Of a DNA stretch of 64,000 nucleotides, positions 52,669 to 60,426 are shown one piece after another. Every line of letters starts with the position of its first letter. Within the stretch, counting starts at the first letter, position 1. Under the pieces are notes generated by a model. That model saw only the letters and a list, made by a program, of their open reading frames with translations, made no database searches and was not told the DNA's origin. Both the position numbers and the translations under genes were made by a program. This DNA comes from Terrabacter tumescens. GTDB taxonomy: Bacteria > Actinomycetota > Actinomycetes > Actinomycetales > Dermatophilaceae. The stretch lies in assembly GCF_014646815.1 (NCBI RefSeq), contig NZ_BMNZ01000001.1:310001-374000 (forward strand). Reading direction: 5' to 3'.

Positions 52669-53633
52669 CGGATCCGCAACCGGACACCGCCGTGCCCGAC
52701 GGGCCGGACGCCAGCGAGCTGCCTGCCCCTGCAGACGCCTCCGCATCCGAGGGCGACTCCGCCGGCCACGCGGCATCCCGCCGCACCGTGCTCGCTGCCG
52801 CCGCCGGCGTCATCGGCGCCCTGGGTGTCGCGGCGTGCTCTCCCGCCGGGACGTCAGGGGCGCCGGGAACGTCAGGAGGGCCGGGGACGCCGACGACCGG
52901 GGGACCGGTCGGGACGAGTGCTGCGACAGGGCTGGCGGCCCCGCCGGGCCCCACGACCACCGGCAGTGAGCCCCGGGGAACGACGGGGACCACGACGTCC
53001 CCGACGCCGGGACGGCAGTCGGTCCTGGCGTCGGCGGGAGCGGACATCGGCTCCGGACCGCGGGACGTCCCGGCGGTCGCACTCACCTTCCACGGGGCCG
53101 GCCCCGCGGCGCGCACGTCGGCCGTGCTCGCCGTGGCCCGCGCGCACGGCGCCCACCTCACCGTCTTCGCCGTCGGCCAGTGGCTGCGGGCGAACCCGGC
53201 TCTCGGGCGGGCGATCCTGGCGGAGGGACACGACCTGGGCAACCACACGTGGAGCCACCAGCCGATGCGGCGGCTGACGGCGGCCGAGGCCGAGACGGAG
53301 GTCAGCCGAGGCGCCGCCGAGGTGGCTTCGGTCAGAGGATCCGCCGGCCTGCTGTTCCGTCCCTCGGGGACTCCGACGAGCACGGCGGTCATCCGGGCAG
53401 CGGCCCGCGCCGCGGGCTACCAGCGGTGCATCTCCTACGACGTCGACCCACAGGACTTCCTCGACCCCGGCGCCAGCGTGGTGCGGGACCGCACGCTCGC
53501 GGCGGTCGGCGCCGGGAGCATCGTCAGCCTCCACCTGGGTCACGCCGGCACGGTGGCCGCGCTGCCCGGCATACTCTCCGGTCTGCGGACACGCGGACTC
53601 CGTGCGGTCACGGTCACCGAGCTCCTCGCATGA
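52665..53633 (+). CDS. Exported polysaccharide-deacetylase-like lipoprotein, catalytic motif altered
   Basis: A 322-residue protein. A twin-arginine-like signal ends at a lipobox (SRRTVLAAAAGVIGALGVAAC), so it is probably an outer-face lipoprotein, followed by a Gly/Thr/Pro linker to about residue 115. The NodB domain then begins VALTFHGAGP, where active enzymes have TFDDGP, so the catalytic aspartates are gone. The zinc histidines remain (GHDLGNHTWSHQPM). It may bind rather than cut glycans. ATG overlaps the asnB stop. Confidence 0.8.
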   Translation: MTDPQPDTAVPDGPDASELPAPADASASEGDSAGHAASRRTVLAAAAGVIGALGVAACSPAGTSGAPGTSGGPGTPTTGGPVGTSAATGLAAPPGPTTTGSEPRGTTGTTTSPTPGRQSVLASAGADIGSGPRDVPAVALTFHGAGPAARTSAVLAVARAHGAHLTVFAVGQWLRANPALGRAILAEGHDLGNHTWSHQPMRRLTAAEAETEVSRGAAEVASVRGSAGLLFRPSGTPTSTAVIRAAARAAGYQRCISYDVDPQDFLDPGASVVRDRTLAAVGAGSIVSLHLGHAGTVAALPGILSGLRTRGLRAVTVTELLA

Positions 53634-54958
53634 CGGGCACGTTTGGGGGAGTGGGGTGCTCGCGTGCCGCAGTCGTGGGCCGGGCGGCCGTGGTCGTGCT
53701 GGCCGTGGCCTCGTTGCTCGCGAGCTGTTCGGTCGCCCAGACGTCCGCGACGGGTGCGCCGTCGACGCTGGAACCGGTCGCCTCCGCGGGCGCCACGTCC
53801 GGGACGACCACGACCTCCGGACCGAGCCCGTCCTCGAGCCCGACCTCGAGCCCGACCTCGAGCCCGACCGGGCGGGCGGTGTCCGAGCCCTCGGGACCGT
53901 ACGCGTTCACCGGGGCCTCGAACCTGTCGGCGGAGGCCGAGCGCGCCCGGCCCCTGGTCTACGTGCCGAACCAGCGCGCCGGGACCGTCCAGATCATCGA
54001 CCCGAGGACGTATGCCGTCATCTCCACCCGGGCCGTTCCACGCTCACCCGAGCACGTGGTGCCGTCACACGACCTGCGCCGGCTCTGGGTCAACAGTGAC
54101 GCGGGCAACGCCCTGACCCCGATCGACCCCCGCACCGGCAGGATGGGCGCCCCCGTCCCCGTGCGCGACCCGTACAACCTCTACTTCACACCTGACGGGA
54201 AGCACGCCCTCGTCATGGCCGAGCGGCTGCGGCGGGTCGACGTCCGAGACGCCCGGACGATGGACCTGCAGAGGTCGTTGCCGGTGCCGTGCAAGGGGGT
54301 CAACCACGCCGACTTCACGGCTGACCTGACCCGCGTCGTCGTCAGCTGCGAGTTCAGCGGGCAGCTCGCCGTCCTCGACGCGTCGGCCACCCGGGTGATC
54401 CGCATCGTCGACCTCAACCGGGTCGCGACACCCGGGGCGACGTCTCCGGCGCACGCGCGGTCCATGGGTGGCCCTGCCGGCATGCTCGCGGCGGGCGCGA
54501 GCTCGATGCCGCAGGACGTCCGGCTCGCTCCCGACGGGCGGTCCTTCCTCGTGGCGGACATGCTCCGCAACGGGGTGTGGGTGCTCGATGCGGCCACCTT
54601 GGCCGTGCGGCGCTTCGTGCCCACGGGCCGCGGGGCGCACGGGATCTACCCCTCCCGGGACGCGCAGCGCATCTTCGTGAGCAACCGCGACGAGGGGAGT
54701 GTCACCGTGCTGGACGCCGTCCACCTGAGGCGGCTCGCCATCTGGCGCCTACCAGGTGGGTCGCCCGACATGGGCGGGGTCACCGCGAACGGACGCGAGC
54801 TGTGGTTCTCGGGACGCTACGACGCCTGCGTCTACGTGATCGACACCGCCACCGGGAGGCTCACGCACCGGATCCCGGTGCGGCCCGGTCCGCACGGCCT
54901 CCTCGTCTGGCCGCAGCCGGGCCGCTACTCCCTCGGGCACACCGGCAACATGCGCTGA
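53630..54958 (+). CDS. Beta-propeller (YVTN-type) lipoprotein
   Basis: A 442-residue secreted lipoprotein: signal helix ending LASC near residue 27, a Ser/Pro/Thr linker with SSPT repeats, then repeated strands of a beta-propeller (RPLVYVPNQRAGTVQIIDPR, LRRLWVNSDAGNALTPIDPR, GRSFLVADMLRNGVWVLDAA, AQRIFVSNRDEGSVTVLDA, GRELWFSGRYDACVYVIDTA). Such proteins often bind partners at the cell surface. ATG 53630 overlaps the stop of the deacetylase-like gene, so both are coupled in the asnB operon. Confidence 0.85.
   Translation: MTGTFGGVGCSRAAVVGRAAVVVLAVASLLASCSVAQTSATGAPSTLEPVASAGATSGTTTTSGPSPSSSPTSSPTSSPTGRAVSEPSGPYAFTGASNLSAEAERARPLVYVPNQRAGTVQIIDPRTYAVISTRAVPRSPEHVVPSHDLRRLWVNSDAGNALTPIDPRTGRMGAPVPVRDPYNLYFTPDGKHALVMAERLRRVDVRDARTMDLQRSLPVPCKGVNHADFTADLTRVVVSCEFSGQLAVLDASATRVIRIVDLNRVATPGATSPAHARSMGGPAGMLAAGASSMPQDVRLAPDGRSFLVADMLRNGVWVLDAATLAVRRFVPTGRGAHGIYPSRDAQRIFVSNRDEGSVTVLDAVHLRRLAIWRLPGGSPDMGGVTANGRELWFSGRYDACVYVIDTATGRLTHRIPVRPGPHGLLVWPQPGRYSLGHTGNMR
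53832..53867. repeat. Three 12-bp tandem repeats in the propeller gene
   Basis: CCTCGAGCCCGA at 53832-53843, 53844-53855 and 53856-53867. They encode SSPT repeats in the linker after the lipobox. Confidence 0.8.
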
Positions 54959-54968
54959 CGACGCGGCG

Positions 54969-55003
54969 CCGTCGGCTACAGCCGGCCGCCAGACGGCCGA
55001 CGG
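54969..55003. terminator. Hairpin between convergent genes
   Basis: CCGTCGGC (54969-54976) and GCCGACGG (54996-55003) make an 8-bp stem between the propeller gene and the convergent GltS-like gene. Confidence 0.45.
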
Positions 55004-55008
55004 GCGGG

Positions 55009-56289
55009 TCAGCCGCCACCGATCCGCCCGGCGATGATGCTCGTGATGACGACGGAGGTGATGGTCACGGTCGAGAAGCCGGCCACGATCATCTTCGGCA
55101 GGATCTCGTGCTCGATGGCCGCGACCTCCTCTGGCGTCTCGCCGGCACCCTTGGCCGCCTCCTGGGACAGGATCATCGTGCCGGGGAAGCCGTAGAGCGA
55201 GGTGAGTCCGATGGCCACCGACATCGGCACGCTGTAGCCGAGCAGCTTGCCGACGAGGGCCGAGAAGCCGGTGATCCCGACGACGCCGAAGACGAACGCG
55301 ATGAGCAGGGGGCCTGCCAGGGCGGCCACGTCCGAGGGCTTCACCGTGGCGAGCGGACCGAAGACGAGGATCATGACCGCGATCATCATGAGCCCGAACG
55401 CGTCGATGCCCGAGAGCACCGACGGCCTGAGGATGCCGGCCGTCCGGAGGGCGATGCCGAGGACGAGCGCCACGACGAACGTGTTGAGGATGCCGTCGGT
55501 GAGGTTGTTGATCCCGAGGCTGACGAGGACCACGGCCCCGACGACGAAGAGCGTCCCCGCCGTCGTGCGCAGGAAGGCCGGCAGCCTCGTCTCGGGTGCG
55601 GGGTCGGGTGTGGGGTCGGGTGCGGTGTCTGGCGCGGGTGCGGCTGCGCCCGTGGACGGGTTGTCGTCGGCGGCGGCCGACGCAGCGCCTCCCGCCGGGA
55701 CGAGCCTGCCCGCGCGGTACTCGGCCTTGAGCCGGGCCGCCTCGCGCCGCAGGATGATCGAGGTGAGGGGGAAGCCGATGAGGCCCTGGAGCGCGGCGAT
55801 GAGGACCGGGAAGACGGCGATGCTCGTCAGGCCGACCCCGAGGGCGGCCTCCTGGACGATGAGCACCGAGATCGCCCCACCGCTCAGGGCGCCGGTGCCG
55901 GCGATGACGAAGTCGAGTGCCTGCGCGTAGCCGTCGGCTGCGGAGCCGCTGATGCGCGGCCCGAAGAGGAAGCCGGCGAGCAGCAGGGTGAGCCCGATGC
56001 CGACGACGGTCGCGATGCCGACGAGCAGCGTCTTCCACTGCTTCTTGAAGTCGTCGAGGCTGATCATCGTGCCGAGGTGCACGATGACGAACCCCACGAC
56101 GACGCCGGCCAGCGCCAGCAGGCTGGAGCTGGCGAGGAGGTCCTCGGGGAAGACGTCGGTGAGGAAGCCGACGAGGAAGATGATCGAGGCGACGAAGAGC
56201 GAGGACAGCAGCGACTGCGTCTTCTTCGCGACGAGGTCGCTGACGGTCCAGACGAGCATGACGATGACGAACGCGAGCACCGGGTTCAC
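55009..56289 (-). CDS. GltS-like polytopic membrane protein
   Basis: A 426-residue carrier of the family often labelled Na+/glutamate symporter-like. About ten helices are visible in two halves, joined by a hydrophilic Pro/Asp/Ala-rich loop (about 205-255, TAPDPTPDPAPETRL). Conserved-looking pieces are TGALSGGAISVLIVQEAALG and GLTSLYGFPGTMILSQEAA, the two symmetric re-entrant regions. GTG 56289 has GAGG upstream. Substrate not known. It is divergent from the ABC importer. Confidence 0.7.
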   Translation of the reverse strand: MNPVLAFVIVMLVWTVSDLVAKKTQSLLSSLFVASIIFLVGFLTDVFPEDLLASSSLLALAGVVVGFVIVHLGTMISLDDFKKQWKTLLVGIATVVGIGLTLLLAGFLFGPRISGSAADGYAQALDFVIAGTGALSGGAISVLIVQEAALGVGLTSIAVFPVLIAALQGLIGFPLTSIILRREAARLKAEYRAGRLVPAGGAASAAADDNPSTGAAAPAPDTAPDPTPDPAPETRLPAFLRTTAGTLFVVGAVVLVSLGINNLTDGILNTFVVALVLGIALRTAGILRPSVLSGIDAFGLMMIAVMILVFGPLATVKPSDVAALAGPLLIAFVFGVVGITGFSALVGKLLGYSVPMSVAIGLTSLYGFPGTMILSQEAAKGAGETPEEVAAIEHEILPKMIVAGFSTVTITSVVITSIIAGRIGGG

Positions 56290-56461
56290 GGTGGCCTCAG
56301 CTTCCTCGTGGCGGGTCGGTGGGGCGTGGGTGGTGCACCGAGCGTGCCGGACCCGGCCTCGCGCGGATTCCCCCTCGATGGGTGATCCGCACCGTTCCCG
56401 GAGCTCAGCCCTGCAGCCGCGCATGGTCGCTGCTGGGCGGACCCGGCGGAGGTGGACCCGA

Positions 56462-56492
56462 TTATCACTTCACGTTACTCGTCCTATAACGT
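56462..56492 (+). promoter_or_regulatory. Promoter of the ABC importer operon with overlapping dyad
   Basis: TTATCA (56462-56467) and TATAAC (56485-56490) are 17 bp apart, an unusually good match here. The inverted repeat ACGTTA-N9-TAACGT (56472-56492) spans spacer and -10, a likely repressor site. The expected start of transcription is near 56497, about 205 nt before the first gene. Confidence 0.6.
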
Positions 56493-56701
56493 TCTGTAGG
56501 TCAGGACGTGTGCCGGCGACGCCACTCGTCCTGTCAGGCCGTCCGGTCGCGCATCGACGACGATGCGCGCGGACACCCCCCTCCTGCAGCGACGCTCGCG
56601 CACCCGGCGCATCGCCATGCCCAGACGCAGCCGACCTGCCGACCTGCCCGAGCTGCTGACCTGCCCGACCTGCCCGACTGCTGACCCCAAGGACCTCACC
56701 C
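56493..56701 (+). other. Long structured leader of the ABC importer operon
   Basis: The leader contains a strong hairpin at 56541-56574 (GTCCG paired with CGGAC outside, CGCGCATCG with CGATGCGCG inside, ACGA loop). A GTG at 56508 opens an upstream frame of about 50 codons, starting VCRRRHSSCQAV and ending DLPDC at a TGA. A CTGCCCGAC-type motif repeats several times between 56634 and 56682, giving Cys codons in more than one frame. This could be an attenuator; no known riboswitch core was recognised. Confidence 0.4.
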
Positions 56702-57535
56702 ATGCCTCTGCTCACGCGCTCCGTCACCGCCTCCGCCGTCGCCCTCGTCGCCCTGTCGCTCGCAGCCTGCGGCGGTGGGTCCACGGCGACCGAGAGTGCG
56801 GCGGACAACCCCTACGACCTCCAGCAGCCCGGGACGCTCCGGGCGGGCACCCTGACGGACGCACCGCCGAACGTCTTCCTCAAGGACGGCAAGTTCACCG
56901 GCTTCGACAACGACCTGCTGACCGCCGTCGCCGCCAAGCTCGGCCTCAAGGTCGAGTTCGTCGGGACCGAGTTCAGCTCCCTGCTGGCGCAGGTCAAGAC
57001 GCGCAAGTTCGACGTCGGCTCGTCCTCGATCAGCATCACCGAGGCGCGCAAGAAGACTGTCGACTTCACGAACAAGTACGACTTCGGCTTCCTCGGCCTC
57101 GACGTGCCGAAGGGCTCGAGCATCACCTCCTTCGACCAGCTCGCCGGCAAGCGCGTCGTCGTCGTCCAGGGCACGGTCCAGGACGACTACGCCACGCGCG
57201 AGAACCTCAACCCCGTCCGCGTTCCCGACTACAACGCAGCGCTGAACCAGCTGCGCACCGGCACCGCCGACGCCTGGATCACCCCCGCCGAGATCGGTGA
57301 GAAGACGGCCGGCGAGTCCGGGGGCAAGGTCCTCGCCGTGGCCAAGCAGCTCGACCCGGGCGGCATCGCGTATGCCGTGGCGCCCGGCAACGACAAGCTG
57401 CGCGCGGCGCTCGACAAGGGCATCGACGCCGTCGTCGCCGACGGCACGTGGGCGAAGCTCCAGAAGCAGTACTACCCCAGCCGCGAGATCCCGGCCGACT
57501 TCGAGCCCGGCAGCGGCTCCACCGCGTCGCAGTGA
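56702..57535 (+). CDS. Polar amino-acid ABC transporter, solute-binding lipoprotein
   Basis: A 277-residue SBP_bac_3 protein. The signal ends at lipobox LAAC (residue 23). The two lobes are complete: NVFLKDGKFTGFDNDLLTAVAAKLGLKVEF, VGSSSISITEARKKTVDFTNKYD and LAGKRVVVVQGTVQDDYA. The arginine in ITEARKK is the usual ligand for the amino-acid carboxylate. Substrate not fixed; cystine or another polar amino acid is possible. It is followed by permease and ATPase genes, a full importer. Confidence 0.9.
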   Translation: MPLLTRSVTASAVALVALSLAACGGGSTATESAADNPYDLQQPGTLRAGTLTDAPPNVFLKDGKFTGFDNDLLTAVAAKLGLKVEFVGTEFSSLLAQVKTRKFDVGSSSISITEARKKTVDFTNKYDFGFLGLDVPKGSSITSFDQLAGKRVVVVQGTVQDDYATRENLNPVRVPDYNAALNQLRTGTADAWITPAEIGEKTAGESGGKVLAVAKQLDPGGIAYAVAPGNDKLRAALDKGIDAVVADGTWAKLQKQYYPSREIPADFEPGSGSTASQ

Positions 57536-57577
57536 CGCGACCGTCCTAGACCACACCATCACCGAGAGGAGGGCCGG

Positions 57578-58363
57578 ATGGACATCCTGACCACGTTGCG
57601 GGAGACCTTCTTCGACCTCGGCGCCATGCGCGAGGCCCTGCCGGAGCTGCTCCGCGTCGGCCTGCCCAACACGCTCATCCTGGCCCTCACCTCGGCGGTC
57701 ATCGGCACGGTGCTCGGCATGGTGCTGGCCGTCTCCGGGCTCTCGCACCGACGCTGGTTGCGTTGGCCTGCAAGGGTGTTCACCGACATCTTCCGCGGTC
57801 TCCCTGCTGCCGTGACGATCCTGCTCATCGGGGTCGGCCTGTCGCCCGTGGGGCTGCAGATCTGGGGTCCCAACCCCTACCCGCTCGGTATCCTCGCGCT
57901 CTCGCTCATCGCGAGCGCCTACATCGGCGAGATCTTCCGGTCCGGCATCCAGAGCGTCGACGACGGGCAGCTCGAGGCGGCGCGGGCGCTCGGCTTCAGT
58001 CGTCCGTCGGGCATGCGCCTCGTCGTCATCCCGCAAGGGGTGCGGCGCGTCCTGCCGGCGCTCGTCAACCAGTTCATCGCGCTCATCAAGGAGAGCTCGC
58101 TCGTCTACTTCCTCGGCCTGCTCGCCAGCCAGCGCGACCTCTTCCGGATCGGGCAGGACGCAGCCGCCAACACCGGCAACCAGTCGGCACTCGTCCTCGC
58201 CGGCCTGTTCTACCTTCTCGTCACCGTCCCGCTGACCCACGCCGTCAACGCCATCGACCGACGTCTGCGGGAGGGCCGCCGCGCCGACGGCAGCGACGGC
58301 AGCGACGGGGTGGACGATGACCGCGTCGAGGCGCCTGTCGCCCAGACCCAGGAGGCCCGATGA
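57578..58363 (+). CDS. Amino-acid ABC transporter permease
   Basis: A 261-residue HisM/GlnP-type permease with five or so helices. The EAA loop is AARALGFSRPSGMRLVVIPQGVRRVLPALVNQF, which contacts the ATPase, and LPNTLILALTSAVIGTVLGMVLAV is the conserved first part. AGGAGGGCCGG precedes the ATG. It overlaps the ATPase gene by 4 nt. A single permease gene implies a homodimer. Confidence 0.9.
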   Translation: MDILTTLRETFFDLGAMREALPELLRVGLPNTLILALTSAVIGTVLGMVLAVSGLSHRRWLRWPARVFTDIFRGLPAAVTILLIGVGLSPVGLQIWGPNPYPLGILALSLIASAYIGEIFRSGIQSVDDGQLEAARALGFSRPSGMRLVVIPQGVRRVLPALVNQFIALIKESSLVYFLGLLASQRDLFRIGQDAAANTGNQSALVLAGLFYLLVTVPLTHAVNAIDRRLREGRRADGSDGSDGVDDDRVEAPVAQTQEAR

Positions 58364-59103
58364 CCACCGCTCCCGTCCACGGCGTCGCCGTCGCGACACG
58401 TGACGTCCACCTCGCCTTCGGCGCCAACCGCGTGCTGCGCGGCGTGGACCTCGAGGTCCCGGCCGCGACGACGGCCTGCGTCATCGGTCCCTCGGGCTCG
58501 GGCAAGTCGACGCTGCTGCGCGTCGTCAACCGGCTCCTCGAGCCGGACCGTGGCGACGTGCTGCTCGACGGGCGGAGCGTGCTGCGCGACAACCCGGACG
58601 TGCTGCGGCAGCGGGTCGGCATGGTGTTCCAGCACTTCAACCTCTTCCCGCACAAGACCGTCCGCGCCAACGTGACGCTCGGTCTGACCAAGCTCAAGGG
58701 CCTGCCCGGGGACGAGGCGGACGAGAAGGCCCTGCACCACCTCGACCGCGTGGGCCTCGCGCACAAGGCCGACGTGCGCCCCGGGAACCTTTCCGGCGGC
58801 CAGCAGCAGCGCGTCGCCATCGCCCGCGCCCTCGCCATGGAGCCCGAGGTCATGCTCTTCGACGAGGCCACCTCGGCCCTCGACCCGGAGCTCGTCAAGG
58901 GCGTCCTAGCCACGATGGCCGAGCTCGCCGCCGAGGGCATGACGATGCTCGTCGTCACGCACGAGATGGGCTTCGCCCGATCGGTCGCGCAGCAGGTGCT
59001 CTTCATGGACCACGGGCGGGTCGTCGAGGCCGGAGCCCCCGACCGGCTGTTCGAGGCGCCGGAGACCGAGCGCCTGCAGCGCTTCCTCTCCCAGGTGCTC
59101 TAG
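58360..59103 (+). CDS. Amino-acid ABC transporter ATP-binding protein
   Basis: A 247-residue GlnQ/HisP-type ATPase: Walker A GPSGSGKST (near 40), Q loop MVFQHFNLFPH, signature LSGGQQQRVAIARAL, Walker B MLFDEATSALDPE and H loop VVTHEMGFARS. It drives import with the two genes before it and overlaps the permease gene by 4 nt. Confidence 0.93.
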   Translation: MTTAPVHGVAVATRDVHLAFGANRVLRGVDLEVPAATTACVIGPSGSGKSTLLRVVNRLLEPDRGDVLLDGRSVLRDNPDVLRQRVGMVFQHFNLFPHKTVRANVTLGLTKLKGLPGDEADEKALHHLDRVGLAHKADVRPGNLSGGQQQRVAIARALAMEPEVMLFDEATSALDPELVKGVLATMAELAAEGMTMLVVTHEMGFARSVAQQVLFMDHGRVVEAGAPDRLFEAPETERLQRFLSQVL

Positions 59104-59118
59104 CGCCAATCGGGGGTG

Positions 59119-59161
59119 GTTCGTCCCGTTTTCGTCGCTGTTCGGCGAGGGTTCACGGCAG
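59119..59161 (+). promoter_or_regulatory. PHO-box-like direct repeats
   Basis: Four successive GTTC-type units: GTTCGTCCCGT (59119-59129), TTTCGTCGCT (59130-59139), GTTCGGCGAGG (59140-59150) and GTTCACGGCAG (59151-59161). The 11/10/11-nt periodicity and GTTCA core match PhoP sites of Streptomyces. It lies about 80 nt before the GDPD start; TAGCGT at 59200-59205 could be the -10. This fits control by phosphate starvation. Confidence 0.5.
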
Positions 59162-59242
59162 CGCCATGTCGTGGGCACCTCGGCGGGGCGAGCGGTCCCT
59201 AGCGTCGAGGGGTCAGTCCGGCCCCGAGCAGAGGACCCCCCG

Positions 59243-60373
59243 ATGCGTGTGCGACACCTCCTGATCAGCCTGGCCTTGGCGGGCCCCCTCGCGGCAGGAG
59301 CCCTCGGGCAGGCCGCCACCGCCGCCACCGCCGCCACCGCCGCCACCGCCGCCACCGCCGCGACCGCCGCGGGGGAGACCGGTGACGGCTCCGGCGTCCT
59401 GCCGCAGAAGACCCACTTCGACCTGCAGGCCCACCGCGGCGGCATCGGCATGACCACCGAGGAGTCGCTCGAGGGCTTCGCCAAGGCCATGCGACTCGGT
59501 GTCACGACGCTCGAGCTCGACACGCAGGTCACCAAGGACGAGAAGGTCGTCGTCAACCACGACCGGCAGGTCAGCGCGACGAAGTGCCGCGACACCACGC
59601 CGGTCACGCCGGGGGACCCGATGTACCCGTACGTCGGCAAGTACATCAAGGACCTCACCCTCGCCCAGGTGAAGTCGATGGACTGCGGCTACCAGCAGCT
59701 CCCGGGCTTCCCCGACCAGGAGCGGGTCGCCGGCTTCCGGATGGTCGAGCTCAAGGACGTCCTCGACCTCGTCAAGGCCTACGACGCCAAGCAGGTCACG
59801 CTCAACATCGAGACCAAGGTCGAGGCGGGAGCCCCCGAGCAGACCGCCCCCCGTGACCTCTTCGTGCGCCGGGTCTACGAAGAGATCCACGCCTCCGGCG
59901 TCGAGGACCAGGTCACCATCCAGTCCTTCGACTGGGGCGCGCTCAACGTCATGCACCGGCTCGCGCCGACGTGGCCGCTCGTCGCCCTGACCAACTACGA
60001 TTTCCTCCAGGTCGGCAGGCCCGGCGCGTCGCCGTGGCTCGGTGGCGTCGACGCCGACGACTTCGGCGGTGACTACGTCGCGACGGCCGCGGCCGCCGTC
60101 CCCGGTCTGACGGCGCTCTCGCCCAACTACGGCTTTCCGCAGAACGGCACGGTGGCCGATCCCGGCTTCCGCTTCTACCCCGACCGAGCCATGGTCGAGT
60201 CGGCCCACGCCCGCGGCCTGAAGGTCATCCCGTGGACCTGCGACGACCCGGCGACGGTGAGCGCCCTCATCGACCTCGGCGTCGACGGTGTCATCACCGA
60301 CTACCCCAACCGGGTCCGCCAGATCATGGCCGACCGGGGCATGCGCCTGCCCAAGGCGTACGCACCCCGCTGA
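59243..60373 (+). CDS. glpQ: Secreted glycerophosphodiester phosphodiesterase
   Basis: A 376-residue enzyme that splits glycerophosphodiesters to an alcohol and glycerol 3-phosphate outside the cell. The signal peptide (RVRHLLISLALAGPLAAGALG) runs into an (ATA)n repeat. The catalytic pieces are DLQAHRGGIGMTTEES, TLELDTQVTKDEKVVVNHD, LNIETKV and VIPWTCDDPATVSALIDLGVDGVITDYP, the GDPD TIM-barrel set. ATG 59243 follows AGAGGA. Next to it is phospholipase C, and upstream a PHO-like box, a phosphate-scavenging unit. Confidence 0.9.
   Translation: MRVRHLLISLALAGPLAAGALGQAATAATAATAATAATAATAAGETGDGSGVLPQKTHFDLQAHRGGIGMTTEESLEGFAKAMRLGVTTLELDTQVTKDEKVVVNHDRQVSATKCRDTTPVTPGDPMYPYVGKYIKDLTLAQVKSMDCGYQQLPGFPDQERVAGFRMVELKDVLDLVKAYDAKQVTLNIETKVEAGAPEQTAPRDLFVRRVYEEIHASGVEDQVTIQSFDWGALNVMHRLAPTWPLVALTNYDFLQVGRPGASPWLGGVDADDFGGDYVATAAAAVPGLTALSPNYGFPQNGTVADPGFRFYPDRAMVESAHARGLKVIPWTCDDPATVSALIDLGVDGVITDYPNRVRQIMADRGMRLPKAYAPR
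59313..59366. repeat. 9-bp tandem repeats in the GDPD signal region
   Basis: Five perfect CCGCCACCG units (59313-59357) and one variant (CCGCGACCG). They encode an Ala-Thr-Ala run just after the signal peptide core, which may change in length between strains without loss of frame. Confidence 0.85.
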
Positions 60374-60426
60374 GCCCCACGGCATACACCCACCTTCACG
60401 AATCCTCCACCACACCAGGAGTTCCC

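Noticed and set aside
59213-60415. A 400-codon minus-strand frame with a long glycine run
   Set aside because: It is the complement of glpQ; the glycine run is the GGC complement of the (ATA)n repeat.
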